This document shows, in pieces, positions 47,117 through 55,970 of a DNA stretch of 64,000 nt. The stretch comes from Bacillus sp. CHD6a. Lineage in GTDB: Bacteria > Bacillota > Bacilli > Bacillales > Bacillaceae_I. The stretch spans positions 186,001 to 250,000 of the forward strand of contig NZ_LBMD01000006.1 of assembly GCF_001293645.1 (NCBI RefSeq), written 5' to 3'. The number at the start of each line of letters is the position of its first letter. Positions within the stretch are counted from its first letter, which is position 1. Below the pieces are notes generated by a model. That model had not been told where the DNA came from and did not search any database. It saw only the letters and a list, made by a program, of their open reading frames with translations. The position numbers and the translations under genes were made by a program.

Positions 47117-47246
47117 GTCGAAAATTGTTGAAAGGTCGAAGGTGGCGTGTAAATGGTAGAACCTCACTTGTTAAGAGTAGAAGGTTTCAGCAAAACGGTA
47201 GAAAGTCCTTTGGGAAATGTAGAAGGTCATCTGGGAAATGTAGAAC
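47117..47246 (+). repeat. 21-bp period array after valS (TAGAAG family)
   Basis: G(T)AGAA starts at 47156, 47177, 47198, 47219 and 47240, all exactly 21 apart, with GTCGAA variants at 47135 (in phase) and 47117. Phrases include GTAGAAGGTTTC, CGGTAGAAAG and TGGGAAATGTAGAA. It is the plus-strand version of the array at 38865-38940. The small ORF across it has no ribosome site. Confidence 0.85.
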
Positions 47247-47333
47247 CTCAAAACTTCAAACTCTAAAATTCCCCCTATAAAATCAATTCAACTACGCTCC
47301 GGCGAACCTCCTGGAGGTAGCCGAAGCGTCATT

Positions 47334-48665
47334 TTATCCAATATCCATCAATGAATCCTTCCAAATCTCCTTGGCACTTCCGATCATTGACTGAGTTCCA
47401 ACAACAAAAATAAGAGTAGGCTCCAAAGTCCGTACCATCTCAACAGCCTCTGATAGCAACTCAGCTTCCATCGCCCCAGCATGATATTTCCGTGCAACCT
47501 CAAGTGCATCTTCAGGAAACGTTTTATGCGAGTTATCCGGTCTCGTCACAACCAAAATATCCGAAAACCCACTGCAAACCTTGATGACGCCTTCATAATC
47601 TTTATTAGAAGGCACCGCAATAATAGTAACGACCTTCCTGGAATCTACGAATGGCAGGATTTCCTTTAAATAGGCAGCGGAAACGCGATTGATGGAACCA
47701 TCCAACACAACAGTTGGGTTATCAGCTACAACCTCTAGTCTACCAGGCCACCTTAACTCCCGTAATGCCTCTTTCAATAAGTTGCCTGGAAGCATTCTTC
47801 CAATTACTGTTTCACATGTCTGAATCGCAAGTGTCGCATTTTCCACTTGAAAGGATCCCAATAATGGAAGCGATAGATCATAACCTCCCAATCTGGTCTG
47901 TAATGTAAAACTACTTCCATTCAAACTAGCAGAAACATTTGAAACCGTGTACTCCTTACCAAAATAAGCCGCTGACCCGCCAAGCAAATCACGCATCATC
48001 CCCAGCGCTTCCTCGGACTGTTTCCCAATCACAGCATATTTCGTACTTTCTTTCACAATCCCAACTTTATGCCCCACGATATTTTTCAAAGAATGACCAA
48101 GGAAACCTAAATGTTCTTCCATCACCTTTGATACAACAGCCCATTTATTTTCCAACACATTTGTGTCATCATACGTGCCGCCGCGGCCAATTTCAATTAC
48201 ATTGATGTCGGTGCCTTCAGATTGAAAGTGAGCAAGTGCGATAGATAGCAAGATTCCTGTCGGCCCAAGGTAATGTTGAGGATTTTGAATAGAAGCTGTA
48301 ATGCTATTAATGGCAGGTACATGTCGGTTTAAATAGGTAAGAAATGCTTTATCGGATATTGCTTTTCCATTCACTCGAATGCGCTCATTATAGTTAATCA
48401 GGTGGGGGGAGGTAAATAATCCAACCTTCCACCCCATCTTTTGGAGGATAGCAGCAATCATCCTTGATGTGGAGCCTTTTCCTTTACTTCCGGTAACGAG
48501 AATTACTTTGTCACCGGAGGGGATAAGGTCAAGAGTATGCAATAGTTCCTTCGTTAAATGGGGTGCCCGTGTTAGCGCATCATTTTCCTCCTGTTGAAAG
48601 GGCTTTGCTTTTAGCAGAGAGGAGTAGATATAAGGAACAGCTTCCTTCATTGTATGAAATGTCAT
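47334..48665 (-). CDS. Mur ligase / FolC-like amide ligase, divergent
   Basis: 443 residues of the Mur ligase fold, closest in layout to folylpolyglutamate synthase. P-loop VTGSKGKGSTSRM near residue 58; SPHLINYNERIRVNG; EIGRGGTYDDTNV where FolC usually has EVGLGGRxDATN; EEHLGFLGHSLKNI for the usual DHxxxLG; and VLDGSINRVSAAYL where FolC has LDGAHNP. These changes argue for a different substrate from folate. Its start overlaps the upstream ATP-grasp stop by four bases. A canonical folC lies 2.3 kb away, so this is not the housekeeping copy. Confidence 0.82.
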   Translation of the reverse strand: MTFHTMKEAVPYIYSSLLKAKPFQQEENDALTRAPHLTKELLHTLDLIPSGDKVILVTGSKGKGSTSRMIAAILQKMGWKVGLFTSPHLINYNERIRVNGKAISDKAFLTYLNRHVPAINSITASIQNPQHYLGPTGILLSIALAHFQSEGTDINVIEIGRGGTYDDTNVLENKWAVVSKVMEEHLGFLGHSLKNIVGHKVGIVKESTKYAVIGKQSEEALGMMRDLLGGSAAYFGKEYTVSNVSASLNGSSFTLQTRLGGYDLSLPLLGSFQVENATLAIQTCETVIGRMLPGNLLKEALRELRWPGRLEVVADNPTVVLDGSINRVSAAYLKEILPFVDSRKVVTIIAVPSNKDYEGVIKVCSGFSDILVVTRPDNSHKTFPEDALEVARKYHAGAMEAELLSEAVEMVRTLEPTLIFVVGTQSMIGSAKEIWKDSLMDIG

Positions 48666-49540
48666 GCAGGTTCCCCTCCATATCCAAGCGTTTGTAAAAT
48701 AAATTCTAAGTACATTCTCACGATATTAATGTCACTTGTTAGACATAATGTTCGACAACCAACCACATCTTCTATTTCATTGAAAAGGAGACGCCCGTTT
48801 TCATCAAACAAAAAATCAATGCCAACGAGGCCGAAATTAAACTGTTGAATTATTTTATTTACGACAGTACGCTCAACTTCATTCAGAGTATAGGCTTCTG
48901 CCTGTCCCCCTAATGTGAAGTTGGCTTTAAAGCTTTTTGGATTAGACCGAAGCACAGCTCCAACGATGGTCTGCCCTAATACATACACTCGTAGATCTTT
49001 ACCAGGTGATCCGGCAAGTGGTTGAAGAATAATGGAACCTGTAGATAGGTGCTTATGGACTGCTTCCAACTGTTCAACTCTCTCCACCATAAACACATCC
49101 CCGCCGCCTCTGCCTGTCCGCGCTTTTACGATAAAGGGGAATGGAAGTGGCAGATTTCCTGTCAGGAGATCCTCCGATGACTTGAAATACGTATTCAACA
49201 TCGGTATTCCTTTGCTTGCTAAGTATTGATGGGTCCTCGCCTTATCATTACAAATAACGGAAACGTGGTGGGAGTTAAAGCATGGAATGTTCAAGCGTTC
49301 TAGCTGCTCATTAAAAAGTGGATCGATGTTTCTCATGATCACAAAGTCTGGTTGAGCCATCGATTCTTCATCTAACATAATGACCAATTCATTATGTTGA
49401 ACTCCAAATGAGATTCGGGACTGGAGGATGAAATCCAACTCCATATCCAACTCTTTTGCCTCGTCCAAAAACCATTGAATAAAAGCTTGATTCTTTTTTG
49501 CGTGTTCTTCTTCGTATATAAGCCAGCCTTTCGTCCTCAT
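48662..49540 (-). CDS. RimK-type ATP-grasp ligase (second of pair)
   Basis: I place the start at ATG 49540 (MRTKGWLIYEEEHAKKNQAF), whose ATGA overlaps the previous gene's stop; this gives 292 residues rather than 315. ATP-grasp blocks: CNDKARTHQYLASKGIPMLN, FPFIVKARTGRGGGDVFMVE, ILQPLAGSPGKDLRVYVLG, and the metal-binding end LLFNEIEDVVGCRTL. The last block departs from the usual NEINxxPG. Family members join an amino acid to a carboxylate using ATP. Substrate unknown. Confidence 0.82.
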   Translation of the reverse strand: MRTKGWLIYEEEHAKKNQAFIQWFLDEAKELDMELDFILQSRISFGVQHNELVIMLDEESMAQPDFVIMRNIDPLFNEQLERLNIPCFNSHHVSVICNDKARTHQYLASKGIPMLNTYFKSSEDLLTGNLPLPFPFIVKARTGRGGGDVFMVERVEQLEAVHKHLSTGSIILQPLAGSPGKDLRVYVLGQTIVGAVLRSNPKSFKANFTLGGQAEAYTLNEVERTVVNKIIQQFNFGLVGIDFLFDENGRLLFNEIEDVVGCRTLCLTSDINIVRMYLEFILQTLGYGGEPA

Positions 49541-50442
49541 TGCTTGAACTCTCTCCACTTCTGCAAAATATGTGGAACGATATAGGTCGCAACATTGACT
49601 CCCGTACAATCATAAATATTTTTGATATGGGCATTGGAATTAATTTCACACACAAGCGGAGAACCGTCTTCAGCAAACAGGAGATCTACCCCAGCGAAGT
49701 CTGCACCAACAAGTTTTGCGCTTTTAATCGCGACTTCTTTTTCAATGTCTGTTGGTTCATACTTCAACATTTTTCCCCCGTTGCTCACGTTAGCCCTGAA
49801 ATCAGTTTCTGAGACACGCATCATAGAGGCAACTACCTCATCTCCCACAACATTCAGGCGAATGTCCTTGCCTTTACTGGAAGAGATGAATTCTTGCATA
49901 AGGAAAGGTCGGTTACCTAACTCCTTTACTTTCATGAGCAGTTCATCTATAGAATGAATCAAATAAACCTGCATGCCAAATGAACCGTAGGCTTCCTTTA
50001 AGACAAGTGGAAAACCAAGGATTTCTGCAGCGTGGTAAAAGGGTTCTACATTCTCATGGGCGTGAAAAACCATTGGCGCTAAAAGGGTTTTGGGCATTGG
50101 TATCCCGTGATCTGCAAGAGTTTGAAATGTGAGCGATTTGTTATCACAGATTTCAATGCAGGCAGCACTGTTATAAACGGGGATTCCCATTTTTTCGAGG
50201 TGGCGTGCAAGTAACACATCTTTATCAAGAAAAAAAACGAAATCTGGCAGCTCCTGATGGTTATGCACTCCTTCTACTATTGCGCGGCCGTCTGCAACAG
50301 TCGGAAACAGTTCATTATTTTTCAATAGCTTAGTGGAGATATGATATTTTCTAGCTTCCTTATCAAACCATTCTGCTAAATGGATAAATTTTTGCTGAGG
50401 TAGATTTCCGTTATAAATAATCCAGCATACTAAATTTTTCAT
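49537..50442 (-). CDS. RimK-type ATP-grasp ligase (first of pair)
   Basis: 301 residues, ATG 50442 behind GGAGGATC. N-terminal pre-ATP-grasp domain (about 1-105), then ICDNKSLTFQTLADHGIPMP, FPLVLKEAYGSFGMQVYLI, FLMQEFISSSKGKDIRLNVV and the metal-binding CEINSNAHIKN near 277. It resembles RimK, LysX and the CofF/MptN glutamate ligases. First gene of a three-gene operon (ATP-grasp, ATP-grasp, Mur ligase-like) with four-base ATGA overlaps at both junctions, so the three products are probably made in fixed ratio. Confidence 0.85.
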   Translation of the reverse strand: MKNLVCWIIYNGNLPQQKFIHLAEWFDKEARKYHISTKLLKNNELFPTVADGRAIVEGVHNHQELPDFVFFLDKDVLLARHLEKMGIPVYNSAACIEICDNKSLTFQTLADHGIPMPKTLLAPMVFHAHENVEPFYHAAEILGFPLVLKEAYGSFGMQVYLIHSIDELLMKVKELGNRPFLMQEFISSSKGKDIRLNVVGDEVVASMMRVSETDFRANVSNGGKMLKYEPTDIEKEVAIKSAKLVGADFAGVDLLFAEDGSPLVCEINSNAHIKNIYDCTGVNVATYIVPHILQKWREFKQ

Positions 50443-50975
50443 GTGTGATCCTCCATTTATGCGAGATAATGAATGATAGTCTCCAGTACTTTTAAGAACT
50501 TTCTTGAAAAAAAGAAAATAATTCGTAGGTGAGTCCTAATTGTTGATGGCTCTGCTACCGATATATTTAACAGACTGCTAAAGACATCTTTATCATACAT
50601 TTTCAGTACTTAGGCTTTAAGGTTTTGTTACGGTACAATAAGATTACCTTATCCACTTCTTCAATACCAAGCAAAGGTTATGATTCTATTGGTTAAGTAG
50701 ATGATATTGCTTGTTCCAAAAGTGGTTTAATATTGGCGTTTTTCTAGATTCTTTATAATAATGTTTAACAGGATAGATAAAAGTATGATAGTATCCTGCT
50801 TTTTTAATAAACTCTTTCTAATTCAAGTGATGTGCCGTCTTATGAATAAGAAGTGGCTCATAACAGAAAAATAGGGAAAACTCGAAGGCGTTTGGCAATT
50901 TGTTAATCATAGCTCCACCTTGAGTTGTTAATACTTTTCATTTTAACCTAACAGATAAGCAAAAAGGAGATTAAT
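50443..50975. other. Divergent intergenic region between ligase operon and folC
   Basis: About 530 AT-rich bases with no ORF, no dispersed repeat and no clear hairpin. It must contain the promoters of both the minus-strand ligase operon and folC; I cannot pick convincing -35/-10 pairs. Confidence 0.4.
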
Positions 50976-52259
50976 ATGTTTTTGTCATTTAAAGATTTGC
51001 AAGAGCAAGTGAATTTTACGATCAAAAATGAAATAAACCTAGGTTTGAACAGGATTATACAGTTTCTAGAACGAGTCGGTAATCCGCAAAATCAAATCCA
51101 GGTTGTACATATCGGTGGAACAAATGGGAAAGGATCCACATTGCGTTTTTTAGAAGGGGTATTAAGAGAAACAGGAATGAAGGTAGGCGTGTTTCATTCA
51201 CCAGCTTATCAATTCATCAATGATCAACTCTCTGTTAACGGAACGTACATAACAGATGAAGAAATGATAGATATTATTCAAGTGTTTACTAAACATGGAT
51301 TAAATGAAGCGGGGTTAACTGAATTCGAACTGCAAACAGCCATGGCATTTTATTATTTTGCCACCATCCAAAAGGTCGACATCGCGTTGATTGAGGTAGG
51401 ACTTGGGGGAAGAGATGATTCCACGAATGTGATGACACCAGTGCTTAGCATCATCACTAACGTTGGACATGATCATATAGGTTTCCTTGGATCATCAGTT
51501 GAAGAAATTGCCTATCATAAAGCAGGTATCATTAAAAATGGGGTGCCGATTATTTCCGGGGAACATAAGTCGGCGGCGAAAGAAGTAATTCAAAAAGAAG
51601 CTTTGCAGAAAGAAAGTCCCGACTATTTTATTGAAGAAGATTTTTCATATCGATTAGAAGAAGGAGATACGTTCTCTTTTCAATCTGCGGCCAACACCGT
51701 AGAGGATTTAGCGTTATCCCTGTATGGAGAGCATCAGGTCACAAACGCTTCATTGGCCATCATGGCTTATTTCTTATTAATAGAAAAGTGGGAAATAGAA
51801 TATAATGAAAGAGTGTTAAAAGGTGGGCTATTGAAAGCCGTGCACCCTGGAAGATTTGAAATCGTTCAAAAAGAGCCTCCCATTATTCTTGATGGTGCCC
51901 ATAATGAAGAGGCTATGGACGCGTTAGTGAATACTATAGATAGGAAGTTTTCCAATAAAAAGATAATAGTACTTTTCAGTGCCTTAAAAGATAAACCTAT
52001 TGATAAGATGGTGGGTATATTAGAAACTATCGCGGATGAAATTATTTTCACTTCCTTTGATTTTCCTAGGGCGGCTCGTGCAGAGGATATTTGTAAGGTG
52101 AGCAAACATCATAAAAAAGAGTTTGAAGAGGATTGGAGAATGGGGTTACAGACTGCTGTATCAAGGATTGGAAACGATTCAGTGTTACTGGTCACCGGTT
52201 CCTTATACTTTATCTCAGAAATTAGGACTAAACTCACAAAAGAAAGGGGAAAGAAATAA
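50976..52259 (+). CDS. folC: Folylpolyglutamate synthase / dihydrofolate synthase
   Basis: 427 residues with the canonical residues: P-loop HIGGTNGKGSTLRF, EVGLGGRDDSTNV, GHDHIGFLGSSVEEIAYHKA and ILDGAHNEEAMD. It adds glutamates to folates. ATG 50976 follows AAAAGGAG. In B. subtilis folC also lies downstream of valS, but here the minus-strand ligase operon lies between. At the C-terminal side the expected comC is absent; a GGDEF gene follows. Confidence 0.93.
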   Translation: MFLSFKDLQEQVNFTIKNEINLGLNRIIQFLERVGNPQNQIQVVHIGGTNGKGSTLRFLEGVLRETGMKVGVFHSPAYQFINDQLSVNGTYITDEEMIDIIQVFTKHGLNEAGLTEFELQTAMAFYYFATIQKVDIALIEVGLGGRDDSTNVMTPVLSIITNVGHDHIGFLGSSVEEIAYHKAGIIKNGVPIISGEHKSAAKEVIQKEALQKESPDYFIEEDFSYRLEEGDTFSFQSAANTVEDLALSLYGEHQVTNASLAIMAYFLLIEKWEIEYNERVLKGGLLKAVHPGRFEIVQKEPPIILDGAHNEEAMDALVNTIDRKFSNKKIIVLFSALKDKPIDKMVGILETIADEIIFTSFDFPRAARAEDICKVSKHHKKEFEEDWRMGLQTAVSRIGNDSVLLVTGSLYFISEIRTKLTKERGKK

Positions 52260-52363
52260 GGGATAATCATCCTATTTTTGTTGTGACAAATGTTAGAAAA
52301 TTTGATAATATTTAATTATTATGAAAGTGTATTGAAAAAAGGATAAAGAAGGGAGGGGTTAGT

Positions 52364-54100
52364 TTGGTGGTTCAAGCAGTAAGTCGCCAAAAAGAAGTGG
52401 TAATCTGGACAAGCTTTTTTCTGATGGTTCCCGTCTTTTTGTGGCTCGGATATCAGCTTTCTCCTGTTGTGGTAGAAGATTTGCCGATGTGGCATATTAT
52501 TGGATTTCTGGCGCTGGCTATCATACTCGCCCTAATCCCAATCGTCGTCGGAGAGGTACCTTTGTTTCTGGCACAGGGTGTTTCCTTGGCAGCCCTCTTA
52601 TCCTTTGGTATATTCATTGAAATGATTGTGACCCTGGTTTCCGTACTGGCATTGATGGCTTATATGCGCTTAAATAGGGAAAACAGATTGAGGATTCCTA
52701 TCAATATGCTTATGTTTTCAAGCATTTCCTTAATTGCTGGTTTCGTATTTTTTATATTGGGTGGAACCCCAGGAGATACGAGACTATTGAACATTGGTGT
52801 CATCACGCCAATTCTAGCGCACGAACTAGTTTATTTTACGCTCAATACTGTGGCACTTTATTTTATACAAGTACAAATCTATGAACGCAAAAGCAAATTC
52901 ATCACACCTGATACCAAATGGGATGCTGTTACAAGTATCATGGTCTTACCGGTAGGCTTGATCTTATACATACTCTACGAGCAAGTTGGTCCAATAGCAT
53001 TGCTATACGTAGGATTGCCTTTTGTCATCCTTACACTGATTCTTCAACTCTATCATTCTAGCCAAAAGGTTAATGTTCACTTACAGCAAGCAGCGGATGT
53101 GGGCCATCAGTTGACAGAAAGACTTGATACACAAGGTGTACTGGATGTATTCCTAGATAAAATATCGACGCTTTTTAAGGTGGACTATGCTGCCATTATT
53201 GATGTAAATGGAGAAAAAATCATGAATATCCTTCGCGTCATGGACAAGCAGAACAGTGTGGAGGCAAATGCTATTTTACATACAGACGATGAAGAGCTTC
53301 TGGCTTATGTGCTGAGACGTGGAAAAAGCGTATGTTATATCACCAAAAAAGAGTGGAAGCACATGTCTAAAACGCATCTTCCCGCAAATATTGAGAGTCT
53401 AATGTGTGTTCCGGTTATTCGAAATCACAAAATTGAAGGACTTGTATTGCTAGCGAGCACATCTAAACGGACTTATGATAAATCTCAATTGATGATTGTG
53501 GATATCCTTTGTTCATACTTTGGAGTTGCAATGGAAAAAGCTCGCCACTATCAAGAGACCAAACAAAAAAGTGAACGCTGTGCATTAACGAAACTATACA
53601 ACTATCGTTTTTTTGAAAGTGTATTGGATAAAGAATTCGATAAATTAAACAAAGGACATTCCAAATCTCTGTCCCTCATGATGCTAGATCTGGATCACTT
53701 TAAGAAAATTAATGATGTGTATGGACACCAGAGCGGCAATGAGATTCTCATGCAGGTTGCTGAAAGGCTCACCTTCCTTGTTGGAAGTAAAGGGACAGTT
53801 GCTCGTTATGGGGGAGAAGAGTTCGTCATTTTACTCCCTGATATGGAACGAGGACAATGCTATGAACTTGCTGAACGTATCAGGGTGAACCTTGCGACAA
53901 GATCTTTTGCATTGAAACAACATATTAGAGATACGCAGGGAGCTCAAATGGTGAAAGTAACAGCAAGCATCGGCTTCGCCACAGCACCTGATGATGCCGA
54001 GGATACACTTGACTTGATCCGGCACGCTGACAGAGCGATGTATGTAGGGGCGAAAAAGGCTGGAAGGAATAAAGTTGCAGAGTATCGGAAAACTTCATAA
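52364..54100 (+). CDS. Membrane GAF-GGDEF diguanylate cyclase
   Basis: 578 residues. Seven to eight membrane helices (about 1-215), a GAF domain (about 245-400, LMCVPVIRNHKIEGLVLLAS) and a C-terminal GGDEF domain (about 405-575) with the intact site RYGGEEFVILLP and DLDHFKKINDVYGH. It should make cyclic di-GMP in response to an unknown signal. TTG 52364 and GTG 52367 both follow GGGAGGGG; GTG has better spacing. Close to a pilus locus, which c-di-GMP often controls, though no direct link is shown. Confidence 0.88.
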   Translation: MVVQAVSRQKEVVIWTSFFLMVPVFLWLGYQLSPVVVEDLPMWHIIGFLALAIILALIPIVVGEVPLFLAQGVSLAALLSFGIFIEMIVTLVSVLALMAYMRLNRENRLRIPINMLMFSSISLIAGFVFFILGGTPGDTRLLNIGVITPILAHELVYFTLNTVALYFIQVQIYERKSKFITPDTKWDAVTSIMVLPVGLILYILYEQVGPIALLYVGLPFVILTLILQLYHSSQKVNVHLQQAADVGHQLTERLDTQGVLDVFLDKISTLFKVDYAAIIDVNGEKIMNILRVMDKQNSVEANAILHTDDEELLAYVLRRGKSVCYITKKEWKHMSKTHLPANIESLMCVPVIRNHKIEGLVLLASTSKRTYDKSQLMIVDILCSYFGVAMEKARHYQETKQKSERCALTKLYNYRFFESVLDKEFDKLNKGHSKSLSLMMLDLDHFKKINDVYGHQSGNEILMQVAERLTFLVGSKGTVARYGGEEFVILLPDMERGQCYELAERIRVNLATRSFALKQHIRDTQGAQMVKVTASIGFATAPDDAEDTLDLIRHADRAMYVGAKKAGRNKVAEYRKTS

Positions 54101-54103
54101 ATA

Positions 54104-54141
54104 AAAAAACTCTCGCCGGGTTTGCTCGCGAGAGTTTTTTG
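54104..54141. terminator. Bidirectional terminator between the GGDEF gene and anti-sigma gene
   Basis: AAAAAAACTCTCGC-CGGGTTTGC-TCGCGAGAGTTTTTTG: A-run on one side and T-run on the other, between convergent genes. Confidence 0.88.
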
Positions 54142-54177
54142 TTGTTTGGTTAGTGGATGGTAATTTGCGTGTAAATC

Positions 54178-55305
54178 TTATTCAGCGCTCCAATTCCACA
54201 ACGCCACTTCGTCAACTTGAATGGAGCCTATCCACTCTTCTTCCTTTAATGAGAGTACTTCCTTTGTCGGTCCGGTAATGACTACACCATGATGGGAGAT
54301 GCCTTGATCTTCTAAGTAAGAGAGAGATTCTTTTAGTTGGATATCTCCATGCATCTGTTGAATTTCATCGAATTCTTTTTGATAGTCAGCTAAAAAGCGG
54401 AGTGTTTTTTTAAAGTATTTGTGCAGCATTTCAGTATCGCCTTCTACATAATTTGGTGCAGCACGAGTTTCAGAGCTTGAAGAACCTAAGAAAGATTTCT
54501 CTTCTGTTTTAGATATAAGCTTCCAATCATCGCTATGGAAAATTGGATAGTTGGGGAAACCAATATTTGATGTTGGATAATGGTCCTCTGCTTCTATAGA
54601 TAGTACGACAGGAAACCAAAGTAAGTCCAAATCTTTTGCTTCAAATAGTTCAAACACCTTTTCCGTCGGAAGAACCTCATCAAATGTCACGAAAGCTGTA
54701 GAAACAGTTCCTTCTGGCAGCATTTCTAGCCTATCCCACTCAGAGGACGAATCTATTTCGTACTCTGAAAGTAAGGAAGGGTGATGGATTTCTGGGAGTT
54801 GGTCGTCTTTACCATAAAACTTCTTATCTACAAATCCCATCTTTGAGAATAGAAAATTCACTTCCATTTCGCCAATAGGGTATGATTCTTTCCCTACTGT
54901 TTTACGAAGTTCCTTTGTTGCGTTCATAGTTAAAAACATTCCTACTTTGGTATCTGCAGTGTACTTGTTTGCATATGGATCTGTAATCACTAGGGAAAAG
55001 TTGATCACGTCACTTAATTTTTGCGACCGGCTATACTCATCGGAAAACCCGTAATAATAGAGATTTGTTGAAAAAGAAGATACCATGAGAATTACTAGTA
55101 AAAGAGGAATAACTGTTAGTGCAGTATTTATCCGCGCCTTCCACTTGCTTGCCCGCAATATTTTTCGTTGCTTTGATTTTTCCAAAGTGGGCTTCATCCA
55201 TTGTTCTTCCTGGGCACTCATTTCTTTTTCAAACTCTACCTTTTCTTCGGATGTCATGTCGTTTTTATCATAGCGTTCTAATTTTTTCTTAAAGTCATCA
55301 TTCAT
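54178..55305 (-). CDS. Anti-sigma factor, YhdL-like
   Basis: 375 residues, one membrane helix (about 59-80: LTVIPLLLVILMVSSFS). The cytoplasmic N-terminus (KKKLERYDKNDMTSEEKVEF) would bind the sigma factor and the long C-terminal part lies outside. This layout and neighbourhood match B. subtilis YhdL, the regulator of SigM. Its start overlaps the sigma gene's end by eight bases, so the two are translated together. Confidence 0.82.
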   Translation of the reverse strand: MNDDFKKKLERYDKNDMTSEEKVEFEKEMSAQEEQWMKPTLEKSKQRKILRASKWKARINTALTVIPLLLVILMVSSFSTNLYYYGFSDEYSRSQKLSDVINFSLVITDPYANKYTADTKVGMFLTMNATKELRKTVGKESYPIGEMEVNFLFSKMGFVDKKFYGKDDQLPEIHHPSLLSEYEIDSSSEWDRLEMLPEGTVSTAFVTFDEVLPTEKVFELFEAKDLDLLWFPVVLSIEAEDHYPTSNIGFPNYPIFHSDDWKLISKTEEKSFLGSSSSETRAAPNYVEGDTEMLHKYFKKTLRFLADYQKEFDEIQQMHGDIQLKESLSYLEDQGISHHGVVITGPTKEVLSLKEEEWIGSIQVDEVALWNWSAE

Positions 55306-55804
55306 TTATTTCGCTCTCCTTTCTTTGAATGGTTCTTAATTTTTGGCGAGCGCGGTAGAGCAGGACCTTAAAGTAGGTATCCGTTACGCCCATCGCTTCA
55401 GCAGCTTCCTTGTAGGTGAAACTGTGATAATCATAGAGAAGAATCGCTTGCGCCTGCTGCTCATTCAGCTTGTTAATGGCGTCCATCGCCTCGGCAACCT
55501 CTGACTTTAAGAGAACTTCATGTTCTGTTCCTTTCCCTTTGCTAAAAAGTCGTTGAAAAAAGCCTTGTTCCTTCACGATGGTCCGTTTGTGTTTCCTGTA
55601 GTGGTCAATAAACGCATTATGAGCAATTCGGAACAACCAAGGCTTCACGTCCTCACCCCTGTAATTCTCCAAAAACAAATAAGCCCGTAAAAAAGTCTCC
55701 TGTACAAGATCTTCCGCAAGGTGATGCTCCCTGCATAAAGAAAGGAGGTACCGGAATATATCCTGCATGTGTTCTTCGTAAATATCATCAATGGATTGTT
55801 TCAT
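55298..55804 (-). CDS. ECF RNA polymerase sigma factor, SigM-like
   Basis: 168 residues. Sigma region 2 is AEDLVQETFLRAYLFLENY with VKPWLFRIAHNAFIDHYRKH; region 4 is LYDYHSFTYKEAAEAMGVTD with YFKVLLYRARQKL. Closest in feel to B. subtilis SigM, a cell-envelope stress factor. An ECF promoter, TGAAAC-N16-CGTTA, stands upstream, suggesting it activates its own operon. Paired with the anti-sigma gene downstream. Confidence 0.9.
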   Translation of the reverse strand: MKQSIDDIYEEHMQDIFRYLLSLCREHHLAEDLVQETFLRAYLFLENYRGEDVKPWLFRIAHNAFIDHYRKHKRTIVKEQGFFQRLFSKGKGTEHEVLLKSEVAEAMDAINKLNEQQAQAILLYDYHSFTYKEAAEAMGVTDTYFKVLLYRARQKLRTIQRKESEINE

Positions 55805-55825
55805 CTGGCCCCCCTTTCACAACAC

Positions 55826-55852
55826 TAACGGCTGAAATGAAGAAATGTTTCA
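55826..55852 (-). promoter_or_regulatory. ECF-type autoregulatory promoter
   Basis: On the minus strand TGAAAC (55852-55847), 16 bases, then CGTTA (55830-55826), about 22 bases before the sigma gene start. TGAAAC with a -10 near CGTC/CGTT is the ECF pattern in Bacillus. Confidence 0.75.
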
Positions 55853-55920
55853 AGCAAAATGAAAAAACTTAGAAAACTAGAAAAATCTATAATAATTGTT
55901 GTATTTTGTAGAAGTCGTTC

Positions 55921-55929
55921 TGCTATAAT
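55921..55929 (+). promoter_or_regulatory. Extended -10 promoter of the VWA gene
   Basis: TGCTATAAT, about 41 bases before the TTG start; the -35 region is weak. Confidence 0.6.
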
Positions 55930-55970
55930 TGTAGATATATAGGAAAATGTTACTAGGAGGATGGGGAGTT

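Noticed and set aside
47017-47280. 87-codon ORF after valS
   Set aside because: It reads through the 21-bp array; 21 is a multiple of 3, so the open frame follows from the repeat itself.
49541-49609. Longer N-terminus for the second ATP-grasp protein
   Set aside because: It would overlap the first ATP-grasp gene by 73 bases, while ATG 49540 makes the same ATGA overlap as the other junction.
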